Positions 32,242 to 42,021 are shown, counted from the stretch's first letter. The stretch is DNA of 64,000 nucleotides from G963665185 sp049723905 (GCF_049723905.1 NZ_JBJKFD010000001.1:4216001-4280000); one strand, 5' to 3'. Numbers and translations are program-made. The notes: a model not told the origin generated them from the sequence alone.

Positions 32242-33515
32242 GGTCCCACCGCGTTACACATAATTTAATCGCCGTCTCCGCCAACACCGGAGAAACTGCG
32301 CTCAACGAATTCCAGGACCTGGATACGACCCTGATGGTCGCCACCGGGGATATGCTGAACTTGGAGCCGCGCCGGGAGAACAACGCGGACGAGGCAACCG
32401 GGCGTGAAGAACCCGACACAGTGTACGATCTGGGCGCGACGGCTGGCTGCTCGTTTTCGTTCGAGAAAGCCAAGCCGGGAGATTTCGCCCTGCTTGCCGC
32501 ATTCGGCCTGGGCGTGGTCGAAACCGTAGCAGCCGGCACAGGATATTTGCACACGTTTCGCCCGATTGACGGAGACCTCGATACCAAGCGTTCGTTGCCC
32601 TCAATGCCCGCCGCACAACGCTACGGCAAGACTGTTGTGAAGCGGCGTTTTGCGTCCATGTTCGTTGACTCCATCTCCGCGACATTCGCGGCGGATAGCT
32701 GGGTAACAGCGTCCGGCACGATCAAGGGCACGGGCAAGCATGAAAAGACGGTTACCGAAGAAGTTGTCTCCGCTGCCGAGAATGCGACTGCCCTTGTTCT
32801 GGCCGCCAACGGTGTGCATGGGGCTGAAGCGGGTGAACGGCTGGACAACGTACAGATTGTACAAGTGGAGCTGGCCGCCGGTGTTTGGACGCCCGTTACC
32901 GTGACAGCTGTTTCCGATGCCGTACCCGCAGAGCTGACGATTGAAGCCCCTGGTGAAAGCACAGACCTGCGGAATTACAAAATCCTGTACATGCCACCGG
33001 AACCTGCATGGGCCGCATTCCCTGGCCGCGTGATCGAAACGCCGCTGCGCGTTGCGCAAGCAAACGTGACGGTCGGCGGCAAGTGGGACGGCAGCGCGTT
33101 CCAAGGCGGTCGGTCTATCAATTCCGAGTTCAAATCGCTGGAATGGAGTTTGAGCAACAATCTCCAGATTGAATTCGTGCCCGGCGCTGGCGGCGAGTAC
33201 GCGTCCCGCGCATTCCGTGACGGACGTTCCCAAACAATCAAGCTGAACCGGGAAGTGAGGGAGTATCTGCTCCAGCGCTATCTGGAAACAAGCGACACCT
33301 TTGGTGTGCATGTGATTTGCGAAGGCGCTGAATATGAGCCGGGACACAAGTACACTGTGGAACTGATTTTCCCGAAAGTCGGTATCACCGCCGCCCCGCT
33401 GTCCGCCGATGGCAAGCGGTTGGCCGAGGCCGGGGATTTGATCGTTTTGGAGGACGCGACGCACGGCAGCGTGATTGTGCGCGTCAAGAATCTGGTGTCT
33501 CAGTACGCCGCGTAA
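32238..33515 (+). CDS. Tail tube (major tail) protein
   Basis: A 425-residue protein starting at GTG 32238 (overlap GTGA with the previous stop). The N- and C-terminal parts (SATFAADSWVTASGTIKGTG; SLSNNLQIEFVPGAGGEYASRAFRDGRSQTIKLNREVREYLLQRYLETSDTFGVHVICEG) fit siphovirus tail tube proteins, which polymerise around the tape measure. The mid-section (about residues 190-260) looks like an inserted Ig-like surface domain. No tail sheath gene is present, so the tail should be non-contractile. Confidence 0.8.
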   Translation: MRSHRVTHNLIAVSANTGETALNEFQDLDTTLMVATGDMLNLEPRRENNADEATGREEPDTVYDLGATAGCSFSFEKAKPGDFALLAAFGLGVVETVAAGTGYLHTFRPIDGDLDTKRSLPSMPAAQRYGKTVVKRRFASMFVDSISATFAADSWVTASGTIKGTGKHEKTVTEEVVSAAENATALVLAANGVHGAEAGERLDNVQIVQVELAAGVWTPVTVTAVSDAVPAELTIEAPGESTDLRNYKILYMPPEPAWAAFPGRVIETPLRVAQANVTVGGKWDGSAFQGGRSINSEFKSLEWSLSNNLQIEFVPGAGGEYASRAFRDGRSQTIKLNREVREYLLQRYLETSDTFGVHVICEGAEYEPGHKYTVELIFPKVGITAAPLSADGKRLAEAGDLIVLEDATHGSVIVRVKNLVSQYAA

Positions 33516-33539
33516 CCAGCAATACAAGGAGCAAGAGAT

Positions 33540-33995
33540 ATGGCCCGACGCTTGGGAAATGCAGAGCAGCATGAATTGATTCTGAACGACAATTTGTCGG
33601 ACTCTACAATGACACTTTACTACCGCATGCCCACGACGCGAGAACGCTTGGGCTACGACAACTCCCGGACCGTTCGCGACAAGAAAGGACGGGTTGAGAA
33701 CAAAACGCCGGAGACTCGACAGAAGTATGGACAGCTCATTCTGACCGGTTTCAAAGACGGTGATTTTGAACGTTATGAGAACGGCAAATGGAAACCTATG
33801 TCCAGCAATCCTTCCAGCCCCATCTACTGCCCCGATTGGAAAGACTACTTGGCCGACCACGCCGGGGATGTGATCGAAACATTGGCAGTTCAGGTCTTCG
33901 ATTTGTCTGTGGGGTTGGGAGAGAAGGAAGAAGATCCCTCCGAAGATGACACCCCTGACGACACAATAGACCCGGCGGATGCTGAAAAAAACTAA
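33540..33995 (+). CDS. Tail assembly chaperone, zero-frame product
   Basis: A 151-residue protein between the tail tube and tape-measure genes, the place of the lambda G / GT chaperones. It is compact at the start (GNAEQHELILNDNLSDSTMTLYYRMPTTRERLGYDNSRTVRDKKG) and very acidic at the end (EDDTPDDTIDPADAEKN). The last three sense codons GAA AAA AAC form the slippery site for a -1 shift into the next ORF. CAAGGAGCAAGAG provides the ribosome site. Confidence 0.8.
   Translation: MARRLGNAEQHELILNDNLSDSTMTLYYRMPTTRERLGYDNSRTVRDKKGRVENKTPETRQKYGQLILTGFKDGDFERYENGKWKPMSSNPSSPIYCPDWKDYLADHAGDVIETLAVQVFDLSVGLGEKEEDPSEDDTPDDTIDPADAEKN
33986..33992 (+). other. Programmed -1 frameshift site A AAA AAC
   Basis: The heptamer A AAA AAC is in the correct zero-frame register (ga-A AAA AAC taa). 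After a -1 slip translation continues CTA ACT GCG GAT CTC GTG, directly in frame with the downstream ORF and without a stop. The zero-frame stop is the next codon. The fused product would be 253 residues. Confidence 0.85.
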
Positions 33996-34006
33996 CTGCG
34001 GATCTC

Positions 34007-34300
34007 GTGGCGCTAGGGCGCGGACTCTGCACCAAGCAAGAGCGGGAAAAATGCGAGGCGGAGTTCGGGGAAAACATCGAATGGACCTGCGCAAACTGCC
34101 CGAAAAAAAGCCGCGACGATCTGCACCCGTACACGCTGAAATTGCTGGGGCTTGTGAACCTGCAAGGGGCCGGTTACCCGCTCCATGCAAATGACCTGAC
34201 ACTGGAAGAATGGACAGACCTGGCACGCGTAAAGACTTGGCTTGAACAACGCCGAGAAAAAGAACGGTTGGACCAATGGCTGGCAATAGCACGACGCTAA
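34007..34300 (+). CDS. Tail assembly chaperone, -1 frame extension (T part)
   Basis: A 97-residue reading from GTG 34007 (VALGRGLCTKQEREKCEAEFGENIEWTCANCPKKSRDDLHPYTLKLLGLVNLQG). It has a CxxC-type pair and a helical C-terminus that overlaps the tape-measure start. It has no ribosome site, and it is open in frame back through the slippery sequence at 33986-33992. It is therefore most likely expressed as the C-terminal part of a G-T fusion that binds the tape measure during tail assembly. Confidence 0.8.
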   Translation: MALGRGLCTKQEREKCEAEFGENIEWTCANCPKKSRDDLHPYTLKLLGLVNLQGAGYPLHANDLTLEEWTDLARVKTWLEQRREKERLDQWLAIARR

Positions 34301-37300
34301 ATATCGAAATTCAGGTTGACGACAAGGGGTCGCTCAAAATCCGGCAGTTCGGCAAGGAAGTCGAGACCGCTGGGCAGAAAGGCTCCAAGTCGTTCGGCGC
34401 TATGTCTAGTAGCGCAAAACACCTGAATACCCAGGCTGATCTCGCGAACCAATCTTTGATGCGGATTGCGAAACGTGCGGTTGGCCTGGGCGCGTCGTAT
34501 TTGGCCCTGGCAAAACTGAAAGGGGCTGCTGCCGACTGGGTTAACCTGGCTAACATCCAGGAAGGTGCTGAGAACCGTTTAGGGGCGACACTGCGGGCGA
34601 CGGGGAACGCTGCCGGGTACAATCTTGCTCAGTTGAAGGCGATGGCAAGCGGCATCCAGGAGGCCACGACGGCTGGTGACGAGCTGACGCTGTCGGGAAT
34701 GTCTGTGCTGGCGACGTTCAAGCAGGTGCGTGGGGAGGCGTTTGAGCGTGCGACCATGGCCGCGTTGGACATGGCGACCGTGATGGGGAATGGCGAGGTC
34801 AGTGCCAGCGGGCTGAATTCGACGATGGTTCAACTGGGCAAGGCCTTGAACGATCCGATTTCCGGGCTGTCGTCTTTGAGTCGTGTTGGTGTGACGTTCA
34901 CAGAGGGCCAAAAGGCACAGATTAAGTCGTTAGTAGAGACGGGTAATGTGATGGCCGCGCAGATGGTAATTTTGCGCGAACTGGAAAGCGAATTCGGGGG
35001 TGCGGCAGCTGCTGCAACTAAAAATTTTGCCGGTGCCCAGACGCAAGCTGCAAACGCTTTGGGCGATACAGAAGAAGAGCTGGGGTTTGTGATTACAAAG
35101 AATCAGTTCTTCATCGACTTGATGGGATTGGCAAAGGACCGATTCGTCGAGTGGGGAACCTGGATACAGAACAACCGGCAATTTCTGATGGAGCTGGCAA
35201 AGGACGGCGTTTTGCTGGTGGCCGATTCGATTGTCGGCACTATCCGCGTAATTGAGGTGTTCCACCAGGGTTGGAACGCGTTAAAATTGGCTGGCGTGGG
35301 CGCTGTTGACGGGTTGCTGCAAGCTCTGAACTATTTGATTGAGGGATTCCGGTATGTTCTGACACCTATTGATTTACTCTTCGACGGCCTCGTGAAACTT
35401 GGTCAATTGGACGTTAACCCCTTCGATTCCGCTTTACAGTCTGTCCGGGAGTGGCAGGCCGGAACATCGGCAGCGGTTGATAGTGTCATCACCGACATGA
35501 TGGATACCGCGCGGGGATACGACACCGCTGCAAATGCTGTGCGCGGTGTACGTGATGAAATCGCCAAAATTCCAGTTACCCAGGCTGAAGCGACCGAACA
35601 GACCCGCGCAAGCATCCACGGCGTGCTGGACACTGTTACGACTGTTTCAAAGGAACGGTTGAAAGCAGAAGCAGCGCTGACCAAAGAAACGGCCAAGCTG
35701 ACCAAGAAAAAGTATGAATACGAACTGTGGGCGCTGGAGGAAGAGAAAAAGGCGCTGAAACAGAAAGGCGTGGACAGCGTCAAGCTGGACGAGTGGTACG
35801 CGGCCAAGGCTGCGGACATCACGAAACGGCGTTTGAAAGAAGAAACCGAAGAAATCGAGAAAAGCAAAACGAAGCAGGAATCTCTTCATCAGAAAATGGT
35901 GAAGGGTTTTGAATATTTGGATGAGAAGTATTGGGACATAAAGAAACGGAAGCTCCGGGAGCAGTACGACTACGCCCAGCAGCACGTTGAGGACAAAAAG
36001 GCGTTGGAGGTCTGGTACAGCCAGGAATTGTACCAGCTGGATCGTGAGCGCAATGACCAGCGCTTGAAAGCGTCGGAGGCAGAATACGAGCGCCGGGCGT
36101 ACTACGCCGATGACTATTTCACGTTCATGCAGGCGAAGATCGGCGAGGAGCTGGTGGTCTGGACCGACGCGCATTCTCGCCAGCAGATGCTTTTTGAGCA
36201 GACATGGACGTCCATGAAGGAGTTTGGCCGGGATGCCATGAGCGCCCTGGGCGACACTGCTGGCGACATGCTGTTTGACGCAATCAAAGGCGATATGAAG
36301 TCCCTGGAAGATTATTGGGAATCTTTCTGGGATTCGCTGCTCTCTACAATGACGCGTACCGTGACGGACATGGCGGCAGCCTGGGCGACGTCGCAACTGA
36401 TAGACTTCGGCGCAAATTTTATCGGCGGCTTCCTTTCGTCGTATCACACAGGGGCGATCCGGCTGACTCAAGACGAGATTGTCGCGAAGTTGCTCAAGAA
36501 TGAAACCGTTATTCCTCCAAAACAGTCGCTGGCGATTGACGCCGCAATGAACGGTGGAGGGCTGTCCAAAAGCGAATATTTTGACAAAATGACTGGATAT
36601 GTTCAGGCCGGGGCTGCGCTTGATTTTTCATATGACACGCAAGACCCGGACGTAGCCGGGATGGGGGTATCAAATGCCCTTTCCTCGCTGACAGCAGGCA
36701 TTGCCGCCGGGGTGTCCAATTTTACGTCAATAATGGGACAGGCCGAAAAATTAAAGGACACCGGACTAAATATCGATATGGGGAAAGCACGAGGCTTTGC
36801 GTTTGACTACGCAATGGCCGGAGTCGCATCCGGTGTGGTCGGTGGGTTCCTTGGAAATATGATCGGCGACGTTGGCAGTTACTACCTGGGTGTGTCTGAG
36901 TATGCACCGTATGCAAAAATTTTAAATACTGCGATAGCTTCTGTACTGGGTATCCCCGGCCCCGCAGGTCTCTTGGCTGCTGCTCTCTCCCCTGTTACGG
37001 CACTTGCTGTTGCTGCCGTGGCTGACGCGTTCGATCTTAGGGATCAGGAAACATTCAAAGACGCAATGGAGTCAAAGTACGGATGGTCGAAAGGCCTCCG
37101 CATGACTCAGGCAATGCAAGAGTATGCTGCAAAAACCCTGGGAGCTGAATTTGCCGGGATGGGCTGGGCTGATGACATTTCAGGCCTGAATCTCGATGTG
37201 CCGTCAGTTGAACTGCAAGGCGGGGTTGTTCAGCCCGGCGAAACCGTTGTGATGACGCCTATAGCTGCAAAAGATTTGCTTGATCCCGCAAAAGTCCAAC

Positions 37301-38703
37301 AGACGTTCAATGCTCTGTCTGATGGGTTAAATGAATACCGTAGCCGTGAAGCCCGTGACCGTTACGGTGAATACGGCGGCAAGCTGTCTGGCGGCTGGAA
37401 TGATTCTGGCGGTCATCATGACGGCAGCGAAGGACATAACGTCGGCGGTGAAAAAGGTTCCTCCACAGGCACAGGCGGCGGGTATAACGACGGGCACGGT
37501 GGCGTCAGCGGATTGGCCCAGGGCGGTGTCGTTGATCGGCTGGTAGTCCCAACCGGCGACGATGGCTTTGCCGCTCTCACACTAGGTGAAGGCGTCGTTT
37601 CTCGCGACGGCATGGAACTGCTCGCCCGCATTAACAGCGGCGACGCTGTTACACTTGGCAGCGTACAGGACTGGCGCGACAGCGCAAAAAGCCAGCTCGT
37701 TGACGCGCTGGAAGTTCAGACGAACCTGCTCCAGACCCAGTTGACGGAACAGGAAAAACTCAGGGATCAGTTCGAGCGGTATTCTGTCCAGATGCGAGAT
37801 GCCCGCATAGGGAACTGGACGAACGACAGCCTGACGATCCTCTCCCCCACTCAACAGTACGCACTACAACGCAATGAATTTGAACAGCTTGCACGTCGGG
37901 CGCGGCTTGGCGATACCGACGCGATTGAAAAGTTGACCAGTGTAAGCACGGATTTTCTCCAGTCCAGCAAAGATACGAATTCAAACTGGAGCGCGTATCG
38001 AAGCGACTTTCTCTTGGTGCAGCAGACGCTAGCTGACGTCGAGATGTTGTCGACACGGCACGCGACTTCTGCTGAGTCGCAAGCCGAACTGCTACGCGCA
38101 CAATTAACGACATCCCAGGAAGAGCTGAACACTCTGAAAGGGATTTCGACGCAGATTGTGACGTTGGCGCAAGCACGGACGGAATATCAGTCTGCTCAGA
38201 ATGCTTTGCAGCAAGCTGCCAGCGCGACCGGTACAATCTTGGAGTCGAATTTTGACGCCGCCGCATACCGCCAAGCGAAGTACGCAAAGCTCGTCGCCGA
38301 CGGCAAGTATAGCTCAGTGGCAGAAGCAGCTGCGGGATACGCTCAGAATCAGTCATCAAGCGGTTTGAGTGATTACGAAAACTACCTCAAATGGGGCAAA
38401 GGCCACGTTCCTGGTTTTGCGCGCGGCGGCTACCACGTCGGCGGGCTGCGTCTTGTCGGTGAGACAGGCCCAGAGCTGGAGGTTACAGGCCCTGCTCAAT
38501 ATTTCTCCACCGGTCAGACTACTGGAATGGTCGGGGTGTGGGATCGGATGCTGGATTCGATGCTCTCCACTCGTAGCGAAATCGCAGAGTTGCGGCTTGA
38601 TCTGGAAGCGATGGGTAGCTCGATCATTACCGAGTTGCAGCTCATGCGCGACGTGCTCGAAAAGTGGGACCGCACCGGGTTGCCCAGGGAGCGTGCAGCA
38701 TGA
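34276..38703 (+). CDS. Tail tape-measure protein
   Basis: A 1475-residue protein, the largest in the window. The N-terminus has the tape-measure/prophage MuF-type pattern (LNIEIQVDDKGSLKIRQFGKEVETAGQK...GLGASYLALAKLKG, then LSGMSVLATFKQVRGEAFERATMAALDMA). A long charged coiled coil lies near residues 455-640. Hydrophobic segments follow around 840-930 (AGVASGVVGGFLGNMIG; AGLLAAALSPVTALAVAAVAD). Near the C-terminus are GFARGGYHVGGLRLVGETGPELEVTGPA and related motifs often seen at tape-measure ends. It sets tail length and may help DNA cross the membrane. The length suggests a tail of roughly 200 nm by the usual rule of about 1.5 angstrom per residue. Confidence 0.93.
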   Translation: MAGNSTTLNIEIQVDDKGSLKIRQFGKEVETAGQKGSKSFGAMSSSAKHLNTQADLANQSLMRIAKRAVGLGASYLALAKLKGAAADWVNLANIQEGAENRLGATLRATGNAAGYNLAQLKAMASGIQEATTAGDELTLSGMSVLATFKQVRGEAFERATMAALDMATVMGNGEVSASGLNSTMVQLGKALNDPISGLSSLSRVGVTFTEGQKAQIKSLVETGNVMAAQMVILRELESEFGGAAAAATKNFAGAQTQAANALGDTEEELGFVITKNQFFIDLMGLAKDRFVEWGTWIQNNRQFLMELAKDGVLLVADSIVGTIRVIEVFHQGWNALKLAGVGAVDGLLQALNYLIEGFRYVLTPIDLLFDGLVKLGQLDVNPFDSALQSVREWQAGTSAAVDSVITDMMDTARGYDTAANAVRGVRDEIAKIPVTQAEATEQTRASIHGVLDTVTTVSKERLKAEAALTKETAKLTKKKYEYELWALEEEKKALKQKGVDSVKLDEWYAAKAADITKRRLKEETEEIEKSKTKQESLHQKMVKGFEYLDEKYWDIKKRKLREQYDYAQQHVEDKKALEVWYSQELYQLDRERNDQRLKASEAEYERRAYYADDYFTFMQAKIGEELVVWTDAHSRQQMLFEQTWTSMKEFGRDAMSALGDTAGDMLFDAIKGDMKSLEDYWESFWDSLLSTMTRTVTDMAAAWATSQLIDFGANFIGGFLSSYHTGAIRLTQDEIVAKLLKNETVIPPKQSLAIDAAMNGGGLSKSEYFDKMTGYVQAGAALDFSYDTQDPDVAGMGVSNALSSLTAGIAAGVSNFTSIMGQAEKLKDTGLNIDMGKARGFAFDYAMAGVASGVVGGFLGNMIGDVGSYYLGVSEYAPYAKILNTAIASVLGIPGPAGLLAAALSPVTALAVAAVADAFDLRDQETFKDAMESKYGWSKGLRMTQAMQEYAAKTLGAEFAGMGWADDISGLNLDVPSVELQGGVVQPGETVVMTPIAAKDLLDPAKVQQTFNALSDGLNEYRSREARDRYGEYGGKLSGGWNDSGGHHDGSEGHNVGGEKGSSTGTGGGYNDGHGGVSGLAQGGVVDRLVVPTGDDGFAALTLGEGVVSRDGMELLARINSGDAVTLGSVQDWRDSAKSQLVDALEVQTNLLQTQLTEQEKLRDQFERYSVQMRDARIGNWTNDSLTILSPTQQYALQRNEFEQLARRARLGDTDAIEKLTSVSTDFLQSSKDTNSNWSAYRSDFLLVQQTLADVEMLSTRHATSAESQAELLRAQLTTSQEELNTLKGISTQIVTLAQARTEYQSAQNALQQAASATGTILESNFDAAAYRQAKYAKLVADGKYSSVAEAAAGYAQNQSSSGLSDYENYLKWGKGHVPGFARGGYHVGGLRLVGETGPELEVTGPAQYFSTGQTTGMVGVWDRMLDSMLSTRSEIAELRLDLEAMGSSIITELQLMRDVLEKWDRTGLPRERAA

Positions 38704-39584
38704 TTGTTGTGCGCTCGTTGGTCGATAACAATCTGCTGGACTCGTCGATTTCAGAAAGCACTTTGCCGCAGTGGGTTGAGGGCACGAGCTATGCTGCTGG
38801 GACACAGGTGCAAGATGAACACCGGGAATACACTGCGCTGCTTGCCAGCCAGGGCGAAAAGCCTGCGGAGAATCCGAAGGTCTGGCTGTTGGATGGGGCA
38901 TCAAACCGCTGGGCGTGCGTTGATTACGGGGTTGCGACGGCGTCTGAGGCTGACGGCAAAATTTGGATCGATGTGTCCGCCAGCTGGTGCAACAGGCTCA
39001 GTCTGTTTGATGTGCGGGCTGCCACGGTTGAATGGAAGATATTTGAAAAGCTGGAAGACGGCACAGAGGTAGAGCGCGAAGGCGGATCGGAAAGCCTCGT
39101 TTATGACAACGTCACCAATGCGTGGGAGTACGTGCACGCACCGGTCGAACTTCATAAACAGTATTCGGTTGATATTCCAACTTATCCGTCCGCTCGGCTG
39201 CGTGTGACGCTGACGCGGCCCGAGGCTAAAGTACGTCTAGGCTTTGCGCATGTGGGACAATCTCAAGACCTGGGAACGACTGTTTTTCAACTGAACTTAG
39301 AGGACGTGGATTACACCCAGATTACCGGGACTGCTGGATTGCTGGTTCCCGGCGAACAGTACACGCGGCTAACTGCAAGCGTCCGGGCACCGGAAACGGC
39401 AATGTCGATATACCACGACCGTCTGAAGGCGTTAAAGGGGCAGGTCGCGGTTTTTGAACTGGTTTCTAACAATGCCCCACAATATGGTGTTTGGCGCGTT
39501 TTGGGGGTGCTTCAAAAACACGCGTTGCTATGGACAAAAAAAAACAACGTGCGCGAGAGCGTGACGATAATCGGGAGGATGTAA
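38700..39584 (+). CDS. Distal tail/tip protein with N-terminal carbohydrate-binding-like segment
   Basis: A 294-residue protein with ATGA coupling to the tape measure. Residues 15-60 (LPQWVEGTSYAAGTQVQDEHREYTALLASQGEKPAENPKVWLLD) have the W-x-G-x-x-Y-x-x-G-x-x-V pattern of carbohydrate-binding CBM5/12-like modules. The rest is beta-rich (RLRVTLTRPEAKVRLGFAHVGQSQDLGTTVFQLNLEDVDYTQI). Probably part of the tail tip linking tube and fibre. No larger baseplate hub gene is present. Confidence 0.7.
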   Translation: MIVVRSLVDNNLLDSSISESTLPQWVEGTSYAAGTQVQDEHREYTALLASQGEKPAENPKVWLLDGASNRWACVDYGVATASEADGKIWIDVSASWCNRLSLFDVRAATVEWKIFEKLEDGTEVEREGGSESLVYDNVTNAWEYVHAPVELHKQYSVDIPTYPSARLRVTLTRPEAKVRLGFAHVGQSQDLGTTVFQLNLEDVDYTQITGTAGLLVPGEQYTRLTASVRAPETAMSIYHDRLKALKGQVAVFELVSNNAPQYGVWRVLGVLQKHALLWTKKNNVRESVTIIGRM

Positions 39585-39585
39585 A

Positions 39586-41535
39586 ATGGCCGGTACTCGT
39601 ATTCCCCAAGTCCCAGAAGTGTCGGACGTTCCTCAGCGCCAGACCGCGCCGCCTGACTATTCAAAGAAAATGGATAAGTGCCTGCTCGATGTGTCCGCCG
39701 CTCTGGTGGGCATGAATGTGTCGATTGGAGCGATGAACACCCTGGCCGGGGAAGTCGAGGAGAATGCTGGGGCGATTGAGGCGGCGAAGGAAGCGGCTAC
39801 GGACAGCGCGGCGCAGGCACAAACGATGCGGGATGCGGCGGCTGCGATTGTGAATGCGAAGCTGTGGGAACCTGACGAACCGTATACATCAGGCGCTGTT
39901 TGGCGGAACGGACGGCTGTATTTTGCAGTTTCTCCGAGCACTGGCGTTGCGCCGGAAACCGACGCGACGCATACGAATTGGTTGCCTGTGCCGCTGATGC
40001 CTGACCCTGCTGGAAATGATGGGAAAATTCCCACGGCCCAGGGCGCAGGGTACGTGTTGAAGGACGCTCCCGCAGGCGGTGGTGGAGCGGAAAAGATTGA
40101 AATCTCAGGTGACGTGCAACTTACTCAGTCTTCGAGTCGAAAGCTTGCGGTTGAGCCCACTGTTGATGGGTTGGTTGTCCACCTTCCCCTGGCATCCACA
40201 CTAGGACAAGACGGTGTGCCGTATATTTTTTTCAACGTGGGTAGCCGTGCGGTTACCATTCAAGATGCTGATAATCACACTATCGGCGGTGCGCTGGGCA
40301 CGCTTGAACCTAATCAAGCTCGCGCGTGCATACTTCTTGATAAGACGACCGGTCTGTGGGCCATCTTCGATTACGCTGAAGGCAGCGTAGGGGGGAGGAT
40401 AGTAGAGGCTGGGTACATTATCGACCCAGGTACGCTGCAGACGTTCAAAACGGCTACAGTGTACAGACTTTGGGCATTCGCTGTCAGCAGCAATGTGATT
40501 TCAGTTTTTTATCAAAAAAGTTATAGTTTATATTTTTCTAGAATAACTATTAATAGCGATGATACGATAGATGTTGGGACACAATTATTTATAGCAAACG
40601 GGCTGAACGACAATATTGCTGACGTTGCACAATGTACAACCACACGATATTGTCTTGGGTGGAATGACGAAGCTAATTCAAATAAGTTAAGTATCGTTTT
40701 TATAACAGATAATGAAGATGATACTATAACTGTGTCTGCCGCGACTGTGGCTACAACTAGCTATATAAATGGAATAAAAATAGTTCCATATACAGATGAT
40801 AAGGCCGTACTGTTATGTGTGTCAGACCTCGGCGGAGTATTTAGCTTTTATGTGAAACAGGCCATGTACTTTCCTGAAAATAATACTAGTAACGTGGGGC
40901 CGAATTTATCTATTAAAGCACCCTTCCCGTATGACACTTTATTATCTATGGATGACGTGTGTTGTTTTTTTACTACAGGGGGGAATTTTGTGGTATGGGC
41001 CAGAAAATCAACATCAGAGTTTATTCAGCAATACCGGGTGCTGGATGTATCCGATACGGGTTCCGGGATATCGTACGTTACTGATTGGTCAGATTTTCCA
41101 GTTATCGCAAATTTTCGAAACCCTGTAGTGAAAGCTATTGGGAGTGTTTTTGTTATGTGCTGGATAGATGCTAGTTCTTTATTTAAGCTGATCGCCCTCC
41201 AGTTTAACAGTGACACAAATACAATCACAGCCGGAGAAACTGTAACAGTTGATAAGTTAACAAGCGGTGTCATCGCAAACATGCCTTTCGATTTTACTCC
41301 TTTAAGCCAGGAAATGTTTCTTTTATCTATTGGAACAGGAACATCGGTTGAAAGTCTAATTGCAACGTTAAACGGGCTAGTTATTAATTCAGGAGATACG
41401 TTCAATATTTTGCCAAACAGAAGTGAAAGCGTTGCTTGTGTGCCTTTATCAGATATTAAATGCATTACTGCTTTAAATGATCGCGCTGGAGATAATTCGT
41501 ATTACGGCAAATTGTGTATACAAAACAGAAGGTAA
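39586..41535 (+). CDS. Tail fibre / receptor-binding protein
   Basis: A 649-residue protein. The N-terminal part binds the particle and is helical (MAGTRIPQVPEVSDVPQRQ...EVEENAGAIEAAKEAATDSAAQAQTMRDAAAAIV). A second CBM5/12-like unit follows (LWEPDEPYTSGAVWRNGRLYFAVSPSTG), then a beta-domain. From about residue 300 the sequence changes to repeated short beta units reminiscent of a propeller or beta-helix (NVISVFYQKSYSLYFSRI, NKLSIVFITDNED, FSFYVKQAMYF, GNFVVWARKS, GSVFVMCWIDASS). DNA from about 40,490 onward is distinctly AT-rich compared with the rest of the phage, which suggests a recently exchanged receptor-binding tip. GGGAGG precedes the ATG. Confidence 0.85.
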   Translation: MAGTRIPQVPEVSDVPQRQTAPPDYSKKMDKCLLDVSAALVGMNVSIGAMNTLAGEVEENAGAIEAAKEAATDSAAQAQTMRDAAAAIVNAKLWEPDEPYTSGAVWRNGRLYFAVSPSTGVAPETDATHTNWLPVPLMPDPAGNDGKIPTAQGAGYVLKDAPAGGGGAEKIEISGDVQLTQSSSRKLAVEPTVDGLVVHLPLASTLGQDGVPYIFFNVGSRAVTIQDADNHTIGGALGTLEPNQARACILLDKTTGLWAIFDYAEGSVGGRIVEAGYIIDPGTLQTFKTATVYRLWAFAVSSNVISVFYQKSYSLYFSRITINSDDTIDVGTQLFIANGLNDNIADVAQCTTTRYCLGWNDEANSNKLSIVFITDNEDDTITVSAATVATTSYINGIKIVPYTDDKAVLLCVSDLGGVFSFYVKQAMYFPENNTSNVGPNLSIKAPFPYDTLLSMDDVCCFFTTGGNFVVWARKSTSEFIQQYRVLDVSDTGSGISYVTDWSDFPVIANFRNPVVKAIGSVFVMCWIDASSLFKLIALQFNSDTNTITAGETVTVDKLTSGVIANMPFDFTPLSQEMFLLSIGTGTSVESLIATLNGLVINSGDTFNILPNRSESVACVPLSDIKCITALNDRAGDNSYYGKLCIQNRR

Positions 41536-41538
41536 TGT

Positions 41539-42021
41539 ATGCAAACTCTTATCATAAAAAATGGTGTTGCAGTCTACGGCCCCAGCGCAACCCTTACGGA
41601 CAAAGGCACTCGCGCTGGAAACTCTTTTGACTCGACGACTCGCACAGATAATGCGCGGGTCATCGAAGTCGCAGAGCTGCCGAAATATTGGCGTCCTGGC
41701 TGCTTTACATGGGACGGCGAGACGCTGACTGCAACGGAGGTGTATTCTGCGGAGTTGTTGCCAGGAGTAAAAGCAGAAACGGTTGCGGCTATCAAATCTG
41801 AGGCACAGCGCAGGATCGTTGCAGTATGGGGGGTGGATACGGTTGCAGATTCACTGATTCGCCAGACCAACACCCTCCGCAGCGCCCCTACAGATCAGCG
41901 GTTCGATGCGACTGATGAGATCCGTACCGCATCGAATACGTTTGAATCTGAAATCGACGGGTCTGATCTTGAAACGCTGTTGGGTTTGGACGTACGGGGC
42001 TGGGCTGGCTGGCCGGAGTAG
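41539..42021 (+). CDS. Tail fibre assembly-like protein
   Basis: A 160-residue protein following the fibre gene by three bases. Its start MQTLIIKNGVAVYGPSATLTD and the region IKSEAQRRIVAVWGVDTVADSLIRQTNTLRS resemble phage tail-fibre chaperones or small distal tail proteins. It returns to the higher-GC composition of the phage. It is the last phage gene before the right end. Confidence 0.7.
   Translation: MQTLIIKNGVAVYGPSATLTDKGTRAGNSFDSTTRTDNARVIEVAELPKYWRPGCFTWDGETLTATEVYSAELLPGVKAETVAAIKSEAQRRIVAVWGVDTVADSLIRQTNTLRSAPTDQRFDATDEIRTASNTFESEIDGSDLETLLGLDVRGWAGWPE

Noticed and set aside
32601..34292. 563-codon antisense frame opposite the tail tube and chaperone genes
   Set aside because: Shadow of phage structural genes; no ribosome site and no domain.
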